Below are positions 14,133 through 26,821 of a DNA stretch of 64,000 nucleotides, in pieces. The notes below the pieces were generated by a model. The model was given only the letters and a program-made list of their open reading frames with translations, had not been told where the DNA came from and ran no database searches. Location of the stretch: contig WJXW01000006.1 of NCBI GenBank assembly GCA_015832175.1, positions 124,001 through 188,000 on the forward strand, in the 5' to 3' direction. Every line of letters begins with the position of its first letter. The first letter of the stretch is position 1. Source of the stretch: Paraphaeosphaeria minitans (Eukaryota > Ascomycota > Dothideomycetes > Pleosporales > Didymosphaeriaceae). The translations under genes were made by a program, and so were the position numbers.

Positions 14133-14409
14133 ATTACTATGGAAGGAATTAAGATAGTACTAAGTAAAATTAAATATATTAAGAACTGGCTAATACTAAG
14201 GATAGCTAAGGATAGCTAAGAAGTCTTAGAATTCTATAGATTTAACTAATAATTTATTTAAGATTACGGAAAAGCCACGATACCTTTAATAAATGTTTTA
14301 AAAAAGGACGTACCTATTAAATAAATAAATAAGTATAAAATGTTATGCTAAATACTTAAAATAGTATGTATTATAGAACGTATCCTTATTTATTTTTTAA
14401 GTAATAAAC
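14133..14409 (+). mobile_element. Z2 segment 1: host chromovirus, RT/RNase H connection
   Basis: It aligns to Z1 18,007-18,283 (end of RT, start of RNase H). It lies between Y0 and Z1, both of which inserted into Z2. It ends in TAAAC, the target duplicated by Z1. Confidence 0.85.
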
Positions 14410-14840
14410 TGTTAGGATCTGGAATCCACATAATGGCAGGAAGCCAGTTTTATACCTAGTAGGCGCGTAGCAAGGATTAAGCGGGGATTTAATGCCAGCT
14501 ACGCCTTAAACAAAGGAGTTACGTAACTGCTCTCTACAGAGCGCTTAATTACTCTGTAATAGAGTATAACACATGTAACCGCTCTCTACAGAGCGCTCTC
14601 TATAGAGCGCTCCCTACAGAGCGGACTTTGCTTAGTATATAGGAACATAAGGATAAACTCTCTATACTTATATTTAATCTGTTTATTAATCTATTATTTA
14701 GATTCTAGTAGACTAAATTATTAACTTATTACACTTTGTAAAATACTATTATATTAATAAGACCTTCTACCTTCTATAAGTACTCCTGCCTAAGAACTAA
14801 CCTTAACCCTTTAGGACTAGCTACCCTCTTAGATTTAACA
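14410..14840 (+). repeat. 5' LTR of Z1 (431 bp) with palindromic GAGCGC array
   Basis: It starts TGTTAGGATCTGG and ends GATTTAACA. Between about 14,530 and 14,625 it contains several near-identical palindromic units of the type CTCTACAGAGCG. The same array occurs in the partner LTR and, shortened, in the Z2 LTR. Its role is unknown. Confidence 0.92.
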
Positions 14841-14959
14841 TCTTAAACACCCTTAATATAAGTACTTTATAAGCTCCTACCTCTTCCACAGCTTTAGGTG
14901 CCACTAAGATTACTCCTATAAAGGATAGTAGTAAGGTGCATAAACTTAATCTCTACTTT

Positions 14960-17900
14960 AGTAATCAATCTTAAACTAACATCTAGATTCTCTAGTTAGA
15001 CCTTTACTTCTTTAACTTAGATAAACCCCTTAAAGATAAGAAGAAGGTTATCTTTATAGCAATATACATGCGAGGAGATATAGGATTATAGATCTATCTC
15101 TACTTTAAAAAGTATCTAGAAATAGACTATAATAATAATAACAACAATTACGCAAATAAGCACGCTAATATAGTTAATATTATTAAAGATTATAACAACT
15201 TTAAGAAATACCTTAAACAACTCTTTAAGATTACTAACAAGGACTCTATTACAAAAGCAAAGATTTAGACTATAACTTAGAAATAATTAGCAGCTAAGTA
15301 TATAGCTAAGTTTTGTAGATACGCTGTGTAGCTTAACTAGGACAATAAATCTCTCTAAGATATATATAAACAAGGACTTAAATAGAAACTACGTAAGGAA
15401 CTCTTGCGTAGTAGTGCACAAATTGCTAACCTTAAAGAACTATACAAAGAAACTATTAGAATTAACAAAGAGTAGTTTTTACTACAATAGGAGCTCTACT
15501 AAAATCCTAGACTAATAAGCTTTAGACAACTAGTAAAAGTAGTTTATAAGAACCCTGTTAGAATTGTCTAAAAGCAATAGCTAAGGAACTACTAGAGATA
15601 TAAACTAATAGAAGATGTCTAGTTTAACTATATAGGTAAAGGAAAAGGAGGAAGGATAGGCCCTAAGCAGCCTAATAAACGCGTCTCTAATAGAAGTTAA
15701 TAACTAATAACTAAGACCTATAAATGCTTTATATGTGGCAAACTAGGCCACATAGCTAGGAACTGTAGATTAAAGAATAAAGTCTATTAAACTAAGTTAA
15801 ATATACTAACTATTAAGGACTAAGAACCTAATAAGGAATAGGAGGTTATTACAACGCTATTTAGTTACTAACGCGTTACGCTAGAACAAAGTAAGCGATT
15901 AGATTTACCTAACTTATAATTATACAAAGATCTAGAAGACGACTCTAATATATACCACAACATAGAAGACGTAGAAGAGATACTAAAATCTCCTACTCTT
16001 TACCTATAAAGTAGGCGGAAAGAAGATAACCCTATGTTACCTAAGTATAAACTAAATATTTAGGACTATATAGAACTCTACTAGGCACTAAAAGGGATGT
16101 AAACCTATAAAAATAAGGAATTAAACTACGTACTAAAGTACTACCTAGACTACTAAAATCCTACACACTAATTCTGTATATAGACGCATTGCGAAGAACT
16201 AATATATATATAACACAAGATAGAGAAAGAAGAAAATATAAAACAACCTAGAAGGAAACTGCGCTGTAGATAGATATAGATAGACTATCCTATCACAGCT
16301 TATAACGAACACCTCTAGGATAGATAATAAGTAAAATACTTTCCTTACCTTACGCTAAAGGGTAATAAATGCTATAACATGCTTATTAACAGAGACTCTA
16401 TACAACTATACTAGTATACGTGTCTAAACTAAGACTATAAATACTACTATATAGCTAAACATTTAGACAGCTTTGTAAACTGCCTTATATAAAAAGTAAT
16501 AACAGAACTACTAATTTAACTAGTACATAGGAATAGTAAAGACTGTAGAAGGAAAAATAGAAGAACATCCTTACAGGAAGAAGAAAAAGACGATCTATAT
16601 AAGCTATATAGTTAAGAATAATAATAGAAGCAGATGCTTAGCAACGTATACTAGGCACTAGAACTTAACTACAACCTATATAAATAAATATCTGTTTTAG
16701 GCCTAAACTTAGATAAGAAAACGCCTTTATTAAATTAAATACTATAGTAAGTATAGCATTAGTTAAGCTACTAGTACAGCTTAAAGGAATATAGGCTTAA
16801 GCTTTTATAAACTTAAGAGTAGAAAGGAACTTTATATCTTATTAGATAGTAAGATAAGCAGGACTTATAATATTAGAGAAAAAAGTACCCTATATTATTT
16901 ATGTCGCGAATAGATCCCTAATGCCTAAGACACCTTAAATATACTAGGAGGTCACTACTATAATAATAGTCTAAGGACATAGAGAGGAACTTACCTTAGA
17001 TATCTTACTAGAATCTAAGTATAAGTTAGTTTTAGGATTACCTTAGTTAATAATACACAACCTATAGATTAACTAGGGTATAAAGAAAATATTATTTAAA
17101 CACTGTAATTATATATTATAAGCAAAGCCTACGTATTAACTAAAAATAATAGTAGATAAGGGAGTTATTAATAACATAATACCGTAATAGATAGTTAAAA
17201 AACAGAAATATACCTTAGCAGACACTAGTAGGAACCACTAGGTTAAAAAACGCGAGAAGGAGGATAATAGCACACTCCGTACCTTACTAAAAGAGTATAG
17301 GAAATAGATATATATATTTACAGAAAAGGAAGGAAAAGTAAACCTACATAAATATTAATTCTAGAATCTTATAATAGACCTAGAAGAAGGGAAGACGCCA
17401 CCCTTTAGACTACTATATAGTAAAACAGGAGAAGAACTCCTTAAAAAACAAGATTTTATTAAGACAAACCTTAAGAAAGGATATATATAACTATTAAAGT
17501 CACTAGTAGTAAGCCCTTTTATGTTTATTAAGAAAAAAGATAGATTAGACAGACTATACGTTAACTACTAACAACTTAATAATATAATAATAAAGAACTA
17601 ATATCTACTACTAAATATTACAGAGTTATAAGATCGACTATCTTAAGCTAAGATATTTATAATAATGGATCTAAGAGACAGTTACTACCTTATATAAATT
17701 AAAAAAGGTGAAGAATGGAAAACAGCGTTTTAATCACGCTATAGACTATTTAAGTATAAGGTTATGCTATTTAGACTTACAAATGCACTAGCAGCTTTTA
17801 TAGCACTTATTCACAACGTACTCTATAAATATCTAGACATATTTATTATTACGTATATAGACAATATCCTTATCTTTTCTAAAAATAAATCAGACCACAC

Positions 17901-20050
17901 TAACCATGTACAGATAGTACTAGAAGCACTAAACAAAGCATGCCTTTGTATTAAACTTAAAATATGTAAGTTTAATATTAAATAATTTAAATTCCTAGGA
18001 CACATCATTACTATAGAAGGAATTAAGATGGCACTAAGTAAAGTTAAATACATTAAGAACTGGCTAATACTAAAGACAGCTAAGAATATCTAAAAATTCT
18101 TAGAATTCTGTAGATTTAATTAACAATTTATCTAAGATTACGCAAAGGTTATAATACCTTTAATAAATCTTATAAAGAAGGACGTACCCTTTAAATAAAT
18201 AGATAAGTATAGAATATTATTCTAACTCCTTAAGACAGCATGTATTATAGAACCTATCCTTATTTATTTTAGAAGCGATAAACCACTACGCTTTAAAACA
18301 AACGCTAGTGATCTTGCGCTAGGCGCCTACGCTAAATAAAAATATAATAGCAAATGTCACCTAATTGCCTATTACTTATACAAATTTAATAACACTAAAA
18401 CACAATACAACGTATATAATAAAGAACTCTACGCTATTATTAAAGCCTTAAAGCACTAGAGGATTTACGCGCTTAGTTGCTTAACGCTAGAAATCTATAT
18501 AAATTATAAGAACTTTCTAAGGTTCACAATAACAAAAGAACTTACGCCATAATAACAAAGATAGTTATAGACTACTAGGTAGTATAAGTTTAAAATTATC
18601 TATATAGCTAGAAAAGAAAATGGCAGAGCAGACGCTCTTAGCTAACAAAGTAATCTAGTAGAAGAAAAGGTAAAAACCTTCTTTATAATCCTTTGTAAAG
18701 CTAAAGATAGATCTCTAGAACTAATAGTAGAACTAAATTAACTTTTAGTAGTTAACTAAGAAGTTCTAGAACATCTATAGACTAAGATTATCTAATAATA
18801 CCATAATAACCCTATATACGGACACCTAGGCATCACAAAGATAATAGAACTTATCTAAAGGAATTATACCTTTAAAGGAATTAAGGAAGCTGTAATAACT
18901 TACATTTATAAATATATAGAATGCTAGAGAAATAAATATAGCACATATCTTAAATATAGAGAGATGTAAGCAATTAGAATACTAACAGCACTATAGGAAG
19001 ACATCGCTATAGATTTTGTTATAAGAATTCTAAACTCTAAGAATCTAATAATAGGAATTAAATACAACAGTATACTAGTAATAGTCTACTAACTAACTAA
19101 GTATATTAAGCTTATTCTATGTCTTAAAAGAATAACGGCAAAAGAACTTGCTTTTTTTATTCTAGACTAACTAATTAGACACTACAGAATCCTAAAAATA
19201 ATTATTAGCAACAGAGACAAGCTCTTTACGTTAAATTATTAGACAACGCTTATAGCACTACTTAGAACAAAATAAAAGCTATTAACAGCTTACTATCTAC
19301 AAATAAATAGATAGACGAAACGTATAAACTAAACTATAGAAACGTACCTACGCATCTACTATAATAGTTAGAAGAATAACTAGGTTTTATTACTACCTAT
19401 AGCATAGTTAGTCTATAATAACAAAGTATTAGCAGTATTAGGACATACACTATTCTATATAAACTACAGAAGACACCTATATCTCTTTAACTAATAATTT
19501 CCTACAATAATTAAAGCAAAAGAAGCTATAGATATAGTAGAAAATATAAAGAAAATATACTAATAACTCTAAGAGAACCTTAAAAAAGCTTAACAGTAAT
19601 TAATTTCTTACTAAAATTAAAAATAAAGAATAGCACCTTAGCTAAAAAAGGGGGATAAAGCATATCTGCTTACAAAGAACCTTTAAACTTAGAAGAGAAA
19701 ACCCAAGAAACTAGATTATATTAAAGTTAGACTATTTTATATTTCTAAGTAAATATTACTAGTAAACTATAAGTTGGAACTACTACTAGATGCAAAGATA
19801 CACCTAGTATTCTACGTGTTACTACTAGAACTAGCAGACCCTAATACACTAGTTGAAACCACCTTCTACTACCAGACTAAGGAAGAAAATAAATTTAAGG
19901 TTAAAAGAATTCTAGAATATAATTAGTATAACAACACGTATCTTGTTAAGTAGAAAGGTTACCCACATAGCGAAAACACCTAGGAACTAAAAAACAATCT
20001 AGGAAACTGTTAGTAAAAGATTAAGGAATTCTATTAGAAATATAAATATA
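14960..20050 (+). pseudogene. Gag-pol relic of chromovirus Z1
   Basis: With TAG/TAA read as former Gln/Trp, gag runs from about 14,960 and carries a CCHC zinc knuckle at 15,725-15,766 (CFICGKLGHIARNC, all four ligands kept). RT spans about 17,370-18,110; the longest open piece (17,764-17,985, 73 codons) holds the catalytic box at 17,854-17,865 as YIDN, where YLDD/YIDD is expected. RNase H follows to about 18,620. The integrase has an HHCC-type region near 18,800-18,950 and core acidic blocks near 19,010 and 19,210, with the Glu helix near 19,310-19,350. A C-terminal chromodomain at 19,894-20,010 (YLVK-stop-KGYPHSENT-stop-EL, stops at Trp positions) makes it a chromovirus. It is non-functional. 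Confidence 0.88.
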
Positions 20051-20641
20051 CCTAGAAGGATTATAATACTAACGCTATAGTGTCTACTATATTAAGTGTT
20101 AACCACATTACTATAGAGTAACTAACAGTCGCTGCAGTAGTAGGATAATTAACAGTATCCATATTTATGTCCTTACTATCTGCAGTTATTTCCGCAGCTA
20201 GACACAACGTCTTCTTATAAGCACGCTTTTTAGCCTAAGCTAGTATTTTCTTATTTTGTAATAACTATACTATTAGGAGAGATAATGCCTTCTTATCCTT
20301 CTTAATCTTCTTTTTATACTCTTTGTAGGTCTTATCTAGTAATAACTAACTTATGTTCACATACAGATGACCTAAGTGAACACATTTAGAACACTTTAAA
20401 CCTAAACCTAGTATAACGTAGTAAATAGAACCTTTAAAACTGCAATTAATATAAGGGTTCTTTATAATAATATTAGCTTCTTAGATCTTGCGATATAATT
20501 AATGTTTTTAAATAGTAGAGTTACTAGGCATAATGCTAATAGATGTACTTGTAGTAAGTAGAGTTAGCAGAATAGCTTACGTAATAATAGCTAAGGTCTA
20601 AATATGTAATTTAGGACAAATTTATAAAAGAGAGGGGATAA

Positions 20642-21072
20642 TATTAGAATCTAGAATCTATATAATAGCAAGAAGCTAGTTTTGTACCTAGTAGGCGCGT
20701 AGGAAGGATTAAGCAGGGATTTAATGCCAGCTACGCCTTAAATAAAGAAGTCACGTAACTACTCTCTATAGAGCGCTTAATTACTCTATAATAGAGTATA
20801 ACACATATAACCGCTCTCTATAGAGCGCTCCCCACAGAGCGCTCCCTATAGAGCGGACTTTGCTTAGTATATAGGAACGTAAGGATAGACTCTCTATACT
20901 TATGTTTAATCTATTTATTAATCTATCGTTTAGATTCTAGTAGACTAAATTATTAACTTATTACACTTCACAAGATACTATTATATTAATAAGACCTTCC
21001 ACCTTCTGTAAGTACTCCTGCCTAAGAACCAACCTTAACCCTTTAGGACTAGCTACCCTCTTGGATTTAACA
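20642..21072 (+). repeat. 3' LTR of Z1 (431 bp)
   Basis: It is the same length as the 5' LTR. The first dinucleotide is TA instead of TG, consistent with RIP, and it ends GATTTAACA. It is followed by target copy TAAAC. Confidence 0.92.
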
Positions 21073-22708
21073 TAAACTAATGCGCTTTAAAATAGACGCT
21101 AGCACTCTTACGCTAGGCGCCTGCGCTAAATAAGAACGTAATAGTAAATAATACTTAATTACCTACGACTTATCCAAATTTAATAACGCTAGAACATAAT
21201 ATAACGTATAAAAAAAAAACTCTACGCTGTTATTAAAACCTTAAAGCACTAGAGGATTTACACGCTTAATTACTTAACAATAGAAATTTATATAAATTAT
21301 AGGAACCTTGTAAGGTTTACGATAACAAAAAAACTTACGCCATAAGAATAAAGATAGTCGCAGACTACTAGGTAGTATAGGTTTAAAATTATCTATGTAG
21401 CTGGAAAAGAAAATAGTAGAGTAGACGCTGTTAGCTAACAAAGTAATCTAGTAAGAGAAAAGATAAAAACCTTCTCTATAATCCTTTGTAAAGCTAAAAA
21501 TAGATCTCTAGAACTAATAGTAGAACTAAATTAACCTTTAGTAATTAACTAAGAAGTTCTAGAATGTCTATAGACTAAGGTTATCTAACAATATCACGAC
21601 AACCCTATGTATAGACACCTAGGCATTACGAAAATAATAGAACTTATCTAAAGAGATTACACCTTTAAGGAAATTAAAGAAGCTGTAATAACTTATATCT
21701 ATAAATATTTAGAATGCTAGAGATACAAAGATAGTATATATTTTAAATATAGAGAGATATAAGTTATTAGAATACTAATAGCACTGTAGAAAGATATTGC
21801 TGTAGATTTTACTCTAGGAATTCTAAACTCTAAGAATTTAATAACAGGAATTAAATACAATAGTATACTAGTAATAGTCTACTAACTAACTAAGTATATT
21901 AAGCTGATTCCATGCCTTGAAAGAATAATAGTAAAGAAACTCGCTTTTTTTATCCTGAACTAACTAATTAGATACTACAGAATTCTAAAAATAATTATTA
22001 GCAGTAGAGATGTGCTTTTTATGTTAAATTACTAGATAATACTTATAGCCCTACTTAGAACGAGATAAAAGCTATTAACAGCTTACTATCTATAAAAAGA
22101 CGGATAAATAGAACGTATAAACTAAACTATAGAAACGTACCTACGTATCTACTATAATAGTAAGAAGAATAACTAGGTTTCATTACTACCTATAGCACAG
22201 TTAGCCTATAATAACAAAGTATTAGTAGTATTAGGACATACACTATTCTATATAAACTATAGAAGACACCTATTTTTTTAAAATTAATAATTTCCTACGA
22301 TAATTAAAACAAAAGAAGCTATAGATATAATAGAAAATATAAAGAAAATATACTAATAACTCTAAGAAAACCTTAAAAAAGCTTACTAGCAATTAATTTC
22401 TTACTAAAATTAAAAACGTAAAATGGCACCTTAGCTAAAGAAGGGGGATAAAGTATATCTACTTATAAAGAACCTTTAAACTTAGAAGAAGAAATATAAG
22501 AAACTAGATTATATTAAGGTTAGACTATTTTACATTTCTAAGTAAATATTACTAGTAAATTATAAGTTAGAACTATCACTAGATGCAAGGATACACCTAG
22601 TATTCTATATATTACTACTAGAACTGGTAGACCCTAATATACTAGTTAGAACCGCCTTCTACTACAAAACTAAGTAGGAAAATAAATTTAAAGGTAAAAG
22701 AATTCTAG
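21073..22708 (+). mobile_element. Z2 segment 2: RNase H, integrase, start of chromodomain
   Basis: It is collinear with Z1 18,279-19,915 at high similarity. It ends in TCTAG (22,704-22,708), the target duplicated by copia element B. It is heavily stop-interrupted. Confidence 0.9.
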
Positions 22709-22946
22709 TGTAGGTTTGGCTTAATCTGTAATTAAGTATTTAAGGGTTAATAGTATACCATTGTATAAAGGATAAGAAGTAGGTTTAATTAATTACGTCT
22801 AGTCTATTATATAAAGGGGCACTAAGAACCTTATAAAATTTCAGCCTCTTAGCGCTACCCTAAGTAGTAGGCCATTATGCGGGCCCCTATAGGTAGACAG
22901 GGCCCTACTTTACTTAGTGCTACTTATACAATCCACTCTATAGATA
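22709..22946 (-). repeat. 3' LTR of B (238 bp)
   Basis: It begins TGTAGGTTTGGC; its end reads CTCTATAGATA where the partner has CTGTACGGACA, showing C-to-T and G-to-A decay. It is preceded by TCTAG. Confidence 0.92.
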
Positions 22947-24619
22947 CTAGTAACTTTTTCTTTATGCGATGGCCTATATTTATTATACGCTTCCCTTTCC
23001 TATCCTTTTCTATTTATACAGTTAGCCTTCCCCTATTAGAATAGGTTATAAGGTAGGTGTAGTGTTACTATGCAGTAGAGGTCCTATTTACACCTACTTT
23101 TATGTAAATAGGTAGTAATAGCTAACCTACTTAGTTCTTACCTTACCCTCTTATATAGTAGTAGAGCCGCATTGTATAATAAGGCTCTTTCTAGGCATAT
23201 ACCTTATATATAAACAGAAGGTAGGGTGTTAAGTAATGCAATGCTTAGCGCTAAGTTTTAGTAAATAAGTATAAAAGGATATCTCTTAGCTTCCCTAAAT
23301 TTTCTCTCTTTTATCCTACTTTAATATACATGTACCTTCCTCCCTTCTTACCTTATTCTTTTTAGTGTCCTAGTGTCTAGTGGCTAGTGCTCTATTACTA
23401 GTAAATATTTATAGCTTTTTTATATAATGCTAATTTTTAACAAGACATATATATATATATATACACACACTCTTGCTATTATACAATAGCTAATAATACT
23501 ATTAGTCTATTAGGCGCTAGTGCCCTTACTACTAGTGTCTTTGTGCTAGTTATTATAGGCTAGACTAGATTACGCATCTAGGTTAACCTCCCTACTAGTT
23601 CGCCTAGCATAAGGGCCTTTACATAGAGCCTATTAGTAGACGTATAACAAATCCTCTAAAGTATCTTTATTTTATCGTATAATACTAATAGGTGTAGGAC
23701 GAAGAGGCTAAAGTGGCCTAGATACCCTTCTAGGATATTTATATGCAAATTCTAGTTAGCACAAACCTCTAGTAGTAGGCTACTTACGTTATATAACATA
23801 AGGGATATTAGTAAGTGGTGCTTATCTAGTTATATAACTAAGTTTAGAATAAGTCTTATATTTACTTATATAGCACTACTAATGCTAGTAATTAGGTGTT
23901 CCTAGATTATTATGTAATCCTAGGCTATAAGTCTAGATTATATAGTGCCTAGGTGTAGAAGTCGCATAGTACTCGTTATAAGCGTTATATATAAGGGGAG
24001 GTAAATATCTTTGTTATATAAAGGGGTAGGTGTGCCTAGTCTTTAAATATCTAAAATATTAATATAGAAAATATATTCTTTAATGTCATTATACAATCTC
24101 CTATAATGTGTTCCCTCTTTTATAATAAAACTATAATGTTAAATTAGTAGTGGGGCTATATAGCCTAAAGATAAATGTGTCTGTGCGAAGTTATAGTAAG
24201 TTATCCAGAAAAAAAAGAAAGAATTTTTAAAATAGTAAGTAAAATAACAAAAGAAATATTATATGGTAGAGTAGTTACTCTATCGTGTAGTCCTTATTAA
24301 TTATGTCTACTAAAGCCTTAATAGTAATGTGTAGTTTATTTATTAAAATTAGTCTTTAGAGTGCCTAGTTAGGTGATTTCTTCGTATAAGTATTAGTAGG
24401 ATTATCTTTGCCATTAATCTACCTAATCTCTGTAATTTTCTACTTTTTGTACGACTCCCTAATTAACATAACATTAATTATAAAGTTTTTTTTATTTATA
24501 GTGCCTAGTTGTACAAGGCATTTATATAGGGATTTTAACTTAGTACAGACTATAATAGGAATTAGGGGAATCTAAAGTGTTAATATAATGTATTAGAGTG
24601 TTATACTTAACACAATTAC

Positions 24620-24931
24620 TATCTACATAGTTTATTATATAAATAGCACTAAGTAAAATAGGGGCCTGCCTACCTGTAGGGACCTGCAAAAGGACCCACT
24701 ACTTAGGTTAGCGCTAAGAGGTAGAGACTTTATAAGGCCCTATCTACCTATAAGGACCTGCATAAGGACCCACTGCTTAGGTTAGCGGTAAGAGGTAGAG
24801 ACTTTATAAGGTCCTTAGTGCCCCGTTGTACAATAGAGTAGATATAATTAATTAAACCTACTTCTTACCCTTTGCATAATAGTATACTATTAACCCTTTA
24901 ATACTTAATTACAGATTAAGCCAAACCTATA
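24620..24931 (+). repeat. 5' LTR of C (312 bp) with 74-bp tandem duplication
   Basis: It is the 238-bp family LTR enlarged by a tandem duplication, units 24,667-24,740 and 24,741-24,814. It ends CCAAACCTATA. Confidence 0.88.
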
Positions 24932-26509
24932 CTAATTAGTAGTTAATTCTAATTAACTACAAACTAGTAAGGTCTAAAAACAGAGCGCCCTATAAGCTAG
25001 ATACGCAGGCTCTGTATTATTACCTTTACTAGAGATTAAATTTTAGATTATATAATAAGTAGAAACAAAGCGCGCACATCTATAAAGAGTCGCATAATCT
25101 AGTCTAAGCTATTCTATAGAAAAGAAAGGAGATAGTAAATATGTTTATAACCCTAAAAAACACATCGCACGATTAAACTAGCGATAACTAAACGCAAATA
25201 TATTGTATAATTAAACTAGGAATAACTAAATACAGACACGTCGCATGACTAAGAAAGATAATAATAATATAGCCTTAAGACTAGGAGACTTTCTAGAGGA
25301 ACTATAACCTAAGGACGTTGCGTAATAATTAATACTACCTCCTTAGTAAGAAGATAAAGTAATATAGCTTTAATAAGTAGAGGAAGTAATAAATATTAAG
25401 GCTATTACCTTAAGAGGAGAGATTGCACAAAAGTACTAGGTAAATAGAGTAGACTTACATAGCTACCTACCCCCTTCTCTAACATAGCTAAACACTTATA
25501 TAGTATATATAATTATGTAATATCGCGTAAGTAGCTTTAAAAGTAAAGAGGTAATCTCTTCTTTTACTAAAGATTTTAATAACTAAAAGGAGAGAATCTT
25601 TAATAAGATTAGTTATGTAGTAAAAAGAGAGCTTATTACTTTTCTTATAAAGAAAGGCTTTAGTACTACTAATACTATAATAAAGGACACCTATACAAAA
25701 AAACTCTTTAAACTGTTATAGCTTAACTGTAAGCTATAGACCCTTTATATAATAACGCTGTAACTATAACCTAAACTGCTTTACACGATCCTAATAATGT
25801 AACCTACACTATCTATAGGTAATATATATATATATATAGAGCACAGCTAGGGCCTATCCCTATACACGCGAGGATAGAGACACTATATATAGAGCTACAC
25901 TAGTAGTAGTAGCCTAAAACCTAGACTGCTTTTACCTAATAAACTACATCGTACAAAGAGACTAGACACTCTTAGTCTCCTTAATAACTAGGAGATTATG
26001 TTTCTATCTAGCTAGATAATATTATCTTTAACTTTAAAGGAGAGCTAGAGGATAAAAACTATCGCACGAAAAAGGAGGAAGATAAATAAGATTAATAGAG
26101 TGATAAAGAAGAAGTATAGAAAGCTACCTTATACTTTACTTCTACTATATACCTTTATCGCATAACTAGGAGACATCCTTCTATACCTACTTACTAAGAC
26201 CTAGCGCTAAGCATTATATTACTTAATACCCTACCTTTTATTTACACACAGAATATATGTCTAGAAAGAGTCTTATTATATAATACGACTCTACTACTGT
26301 GCAAAAGGGTAGAGTAAGAACTAAGTAGGTTAGCTATTACTACCTATTTACACAAGAGCAGGTGTAAATAAAACCTCTACTATATAGTAACACTACACCT
26401 ACTTTATAACCTGTTCTAATAGGGGAAGGCTAACTGTATAGATAGAGAAAGATAAGAAAGGTAAAATGTATAATAGATATAAACTATTATATAAAAGAAA
26501 AATTACTAG

Positions 26510-26821
26510 TGTCTATATAGTTTATTGTATAAATAGCACTAAGTGAAATAGGGGCCTGCCTACCTATAGGGACCTGTATAAGGACCCACTACTTAGGTTA
26601 GCGCTAAGAGGTAGAGACTTTATAAGGTCCTACCTACCTATAAGAACCCGCACAAGGACCCACTACTTAGGTTAGCGCCAAGAGGCAGAGACTTTATAAG
26701 GTCCTTAGTGCCCCTTTGTACGATAGAGTAGACGTAATTAATTCAACCTACTTCTTACCCTTCGCACTATAGTATACTATTAACCCTTAAATGCTTAATT
26801 GTAGATTAAGCCAAACCTACA
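26510..26821 (+). repeat. 3' LTR of C (312 bp) with the same duplication
   Basis: It starts TGTCTATATAG and ends CCAAACCTACA. The units are 26,557-26,630 and 26,631-26,704. Presence in both LTRs shows that the duplication was copied by reverse transcription and predates insertion. Confidence 0.88.

Larger units (their letters stand above)
14410..21072 (+). mobile_element. Z1: complete decayed Ty3/gypsy chromovirus (6,663 bp) inside Z2
   Basis: Two LTRs of exactly 431 bp (14,410-14,840; 20,642-21,072) bound it and TAAAC flanks it on both sides (14,405-14,409; 21,073-21,077). The host is another copy of the same family: the uninterrupted TAAAC is at 18,279-18,283 within Z1's own RNase H region, and Z2 resumes at that point after 21,072. 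Coding is on the plus strand in the order gag, protease, RT, RNase H, integrase, chromodomain. Confidence 0.94.
24620..26821 (+). mobile_element. C: 2.2-kb non-autonomous deletion derivative of the A/B family inside B
   Basis: It is inserted in B in opposite orientation. Flanks are ATTAC (24,615-24,619) and ATTGC (26,822-26,826), one RIP-type difference; A has the uninterrupted ATTAC at 2,701-2,705. The LTRs are 312 bp. The 1,578-bp interior keeps both family termini but shows two large deletions relative to A: one near 26,020 (joining the A positions about 6,585 and 5,740) and one near 26,170 (joining about 5,590 and 1,366, with AGACATC-type microhomology). Integrase and RT are gone, so it must have moved with proteins supplied in trans. 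Confidence 0.88.

Noticed and set aside
23440..23475. TA/CA microsatellite
   Set aside because: A short simple repeat inside element B caused by TpA enrichment; no array structure of interest.
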